64,000 nucleotides of DNA from Flavobacterium sp. 90 (GTDB lineage Bacteria > Bacteroidota > Bacteroidia > Flavobacteriales > Flavobacteriaceae), in assembly GCF_004339525.1 (NCBI RefSeq), contig NZ_SMGE01000001.1, positions 2,356,001 through 2,420,000 of the forward strand, read 5' to 3'. The position numbers and the translations under genes were made by a program. Positions 63,245-64,000 of the stretch are shown here, one piece after another. Numbering within the stretch: position 1 is the first letter of the stretch; every line of letters starts with the position of its first letter. A model generated the notes under the pieces. That model was not told the DNA's origin, did no database searches, and worked only from the letters and a program-made list of their open reading frames with translations.

Positions 63245-64000
63245 TCATTCGATCACAATTTTTGTTCCCAGATAGTTTTCAAAAGCTTTAAGTTCTTCAA
63301 ACAGAATTGTTTTTTTATGACTTTCGATTTCATGAAAAAATTGCGTTTCTATTTTGGCGTGATCTTTTTTAAGGGTTCTTTTCCAGGTTCCAATGACTTT
63401 TCCGTTTTCGAGAATAATTGGTTTAAAGATTCCATTATTCGTAAAAGCTTTAGATTGATGTTCTGATAAAATAGACGCTTCACGAGTTTTATACGAAATC
63501 AAAATCTCATCAAAAGCAGGAAGAAAATGAACGCTTTCGCGGAAGTTAGATTCCACAGAAATATCATTTCCAAACCAATATGTTTGGTCATCAATCTCAA
63601 TAGAATTCAATTGCAACTCTATTGCATTAATGGTCGGTTTGCAGGTAGTTGGCGGAAAACCAGACCACCACGAAAAGTCAAGTAACGTTGCGGGACCATG
63701 ACTTGTGAAATATCGAAGCGCTAATTTTGCCAAAGCCTCTTCTTTTGTAAGTTTGTTTTTTGGCTTAACAACTCTTTCTTCAAGTAGAGAATAAGTGATT
63801 TGCTTGCCTTTCATTTTTCCATTACAAACCAAACCATCCAATTCAGCATTCATCATAATAGCGGCACTTAAAAAATCTTCGTTAGAAGTTTTTTTGATAT
63901 TAAGTTCCTGCATGATCTCGTCGCGTGTCAAATAATTATTTCCACTTAACATTTTTTCGATTTGGGAATTAACCTGATCTAGTTTTTTGTCATCATAACC
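63245..64000 (-). CDS. Winged-helix DNA-binding protein (AlkX/YcaQ-like), cut by window edge
   Basis: The 252 visible residues continue without a start to the right edge. RYFTSHGPATLLDFSWWSGF, FLPAFDEILISYKTR and GIFKPIILENGKVIGTWKR are hallmarks of the HTH_42 family of winged-helix proteins related to the YcaQ/AlkZ DNA glycosylases. The QxQ-type catalytic motif of YcaQ is not seen in the visible part, so a glycosylase activity cannot be claimed. DNA repair or DNA binding is likely. The N-terminus lies beyond the window. Confidence 0.82.
   Translation of the reverse strand, partial: GYDDKKLDQVNSQIEKMLSGNNYLTRDEIMQELNIKKTSNEDFLSAAIMMNAELDGLVCNGKMKGKQITYSLLEERVVKPKNKLTKEEALAKLALRYFTSHGPATLLDFSWWSGFPPTTCKPTINAIELQLNSIEIDDQTYWFGNDISVESNFRESVHFLPAFDEILISYKTREASILSEHQSKAFTNNGIFKPIILENGKVIGTWKRTLKKDHAKIETQFFHEIESHKKTILFEELKAFENYLGTKIVIE

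Noticed and set aside
1..64000. tRNA or rRNA genes
   Set aside because: No cloverleaf-like segments with the conserved T-loop sequence or rRNA core sequences were noticed on either strand; a covariance-model scan was not possible.

Overview
The window is chromosomal DNA of a member of the Bacteroidota, almost certainly a Flavobacterium close to the F. johnsoniae group. The evidence is AT-rich coding sequence, weak Shine-Dalgarno signals, promoters of the Bacteroidota type (TAnnTTTG at -7), a gliding lipoprotein gene (gldH), type IX secretion (T9SS) substrates with type A and type B C-terminal domains, a PorP/SprF protein, SusC/FepA-like TonB receptors and carotenoid biosynthesis. No rRNA, tRNA, prophage, CRISPR array or plasmid function was seen.

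Layout. 1-8.4 kb: haem locus (hemA, cut by the left edge, then an AraC regulator, hemH, hemJ), with a truncated-globin-like lipoprotein pair, an orphan sensor kinase and a crotonase. 8.7-17.3 kb: metal homeostasis, with mntR, an Nramp transporter fused to a universal stress domain, a Fur/Zur-type regulator, a divergent merC-like/CobW GTPase/flavoprotein operon and a TonB receptor. 17.5-20.5 kb: thioredoxin-like protein, lycopene cyclase, ArsR regulator, bacilliredoxin. 20.7-26.3 kb: a three-gene RND efflux operon. 26.5-30.2 kb: trhO, a Y1 (RAYT-like) transposase, a U32/TrhP-type protein and a ferredoxin. 30.2-39.1 kb: PorP/SprF and a 2633-residue T9SS adhesin with nineteen 51-residue repeats. 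39.4-43.6 kb: ricT-like, gldH, PBP1A. 44.0-46.8 kb: the two CoA-transferase subunits with a class A beta-lactamase gene between them. 47.1-53.0 kb: a T9SS-exported M4 protease convergent with a TonB receptor. 53.2-64 kb: an exported SAM hydrolase-like protein, OMP, phosphoesterase, dinB, PAS protein, fumarase, a second RAYT flanked by two composite palindromic repeats, a fused SpmA-SpmB protein, and a winged-helix protein cut by the right edge.

How genes work together. hemA, hemH and hemJ serve haem synthesis. MntR probably controls mntH through a palindrome inside the mntH promoter, and the Fur-like protein probably controls the merC/cobW operon through a pair of GCAACAA-type sites in the shared divergent promoter. 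trhO and the U32 gene encode the two known routes to the same wobble-uridine hydroxylation, share a closely similar C-terminal domain, and are followed by a ferredoxin. PorP/SprF is the expected outer-membrane partner of the adjacent type B adhesin.

The most distinctive non-coding trait is the density of dispersed palindromic repeats: at least six families lie between genes, and two of them are physically linked to RAYT-like transposases. The best candidates for something new are the tRNA-hydroxylation cluster, the RAYT/repeat unit at 60.3-61.3 kb, the surface-lipoprotein globin next to the haem genes, and the exported SAM hydrolase.
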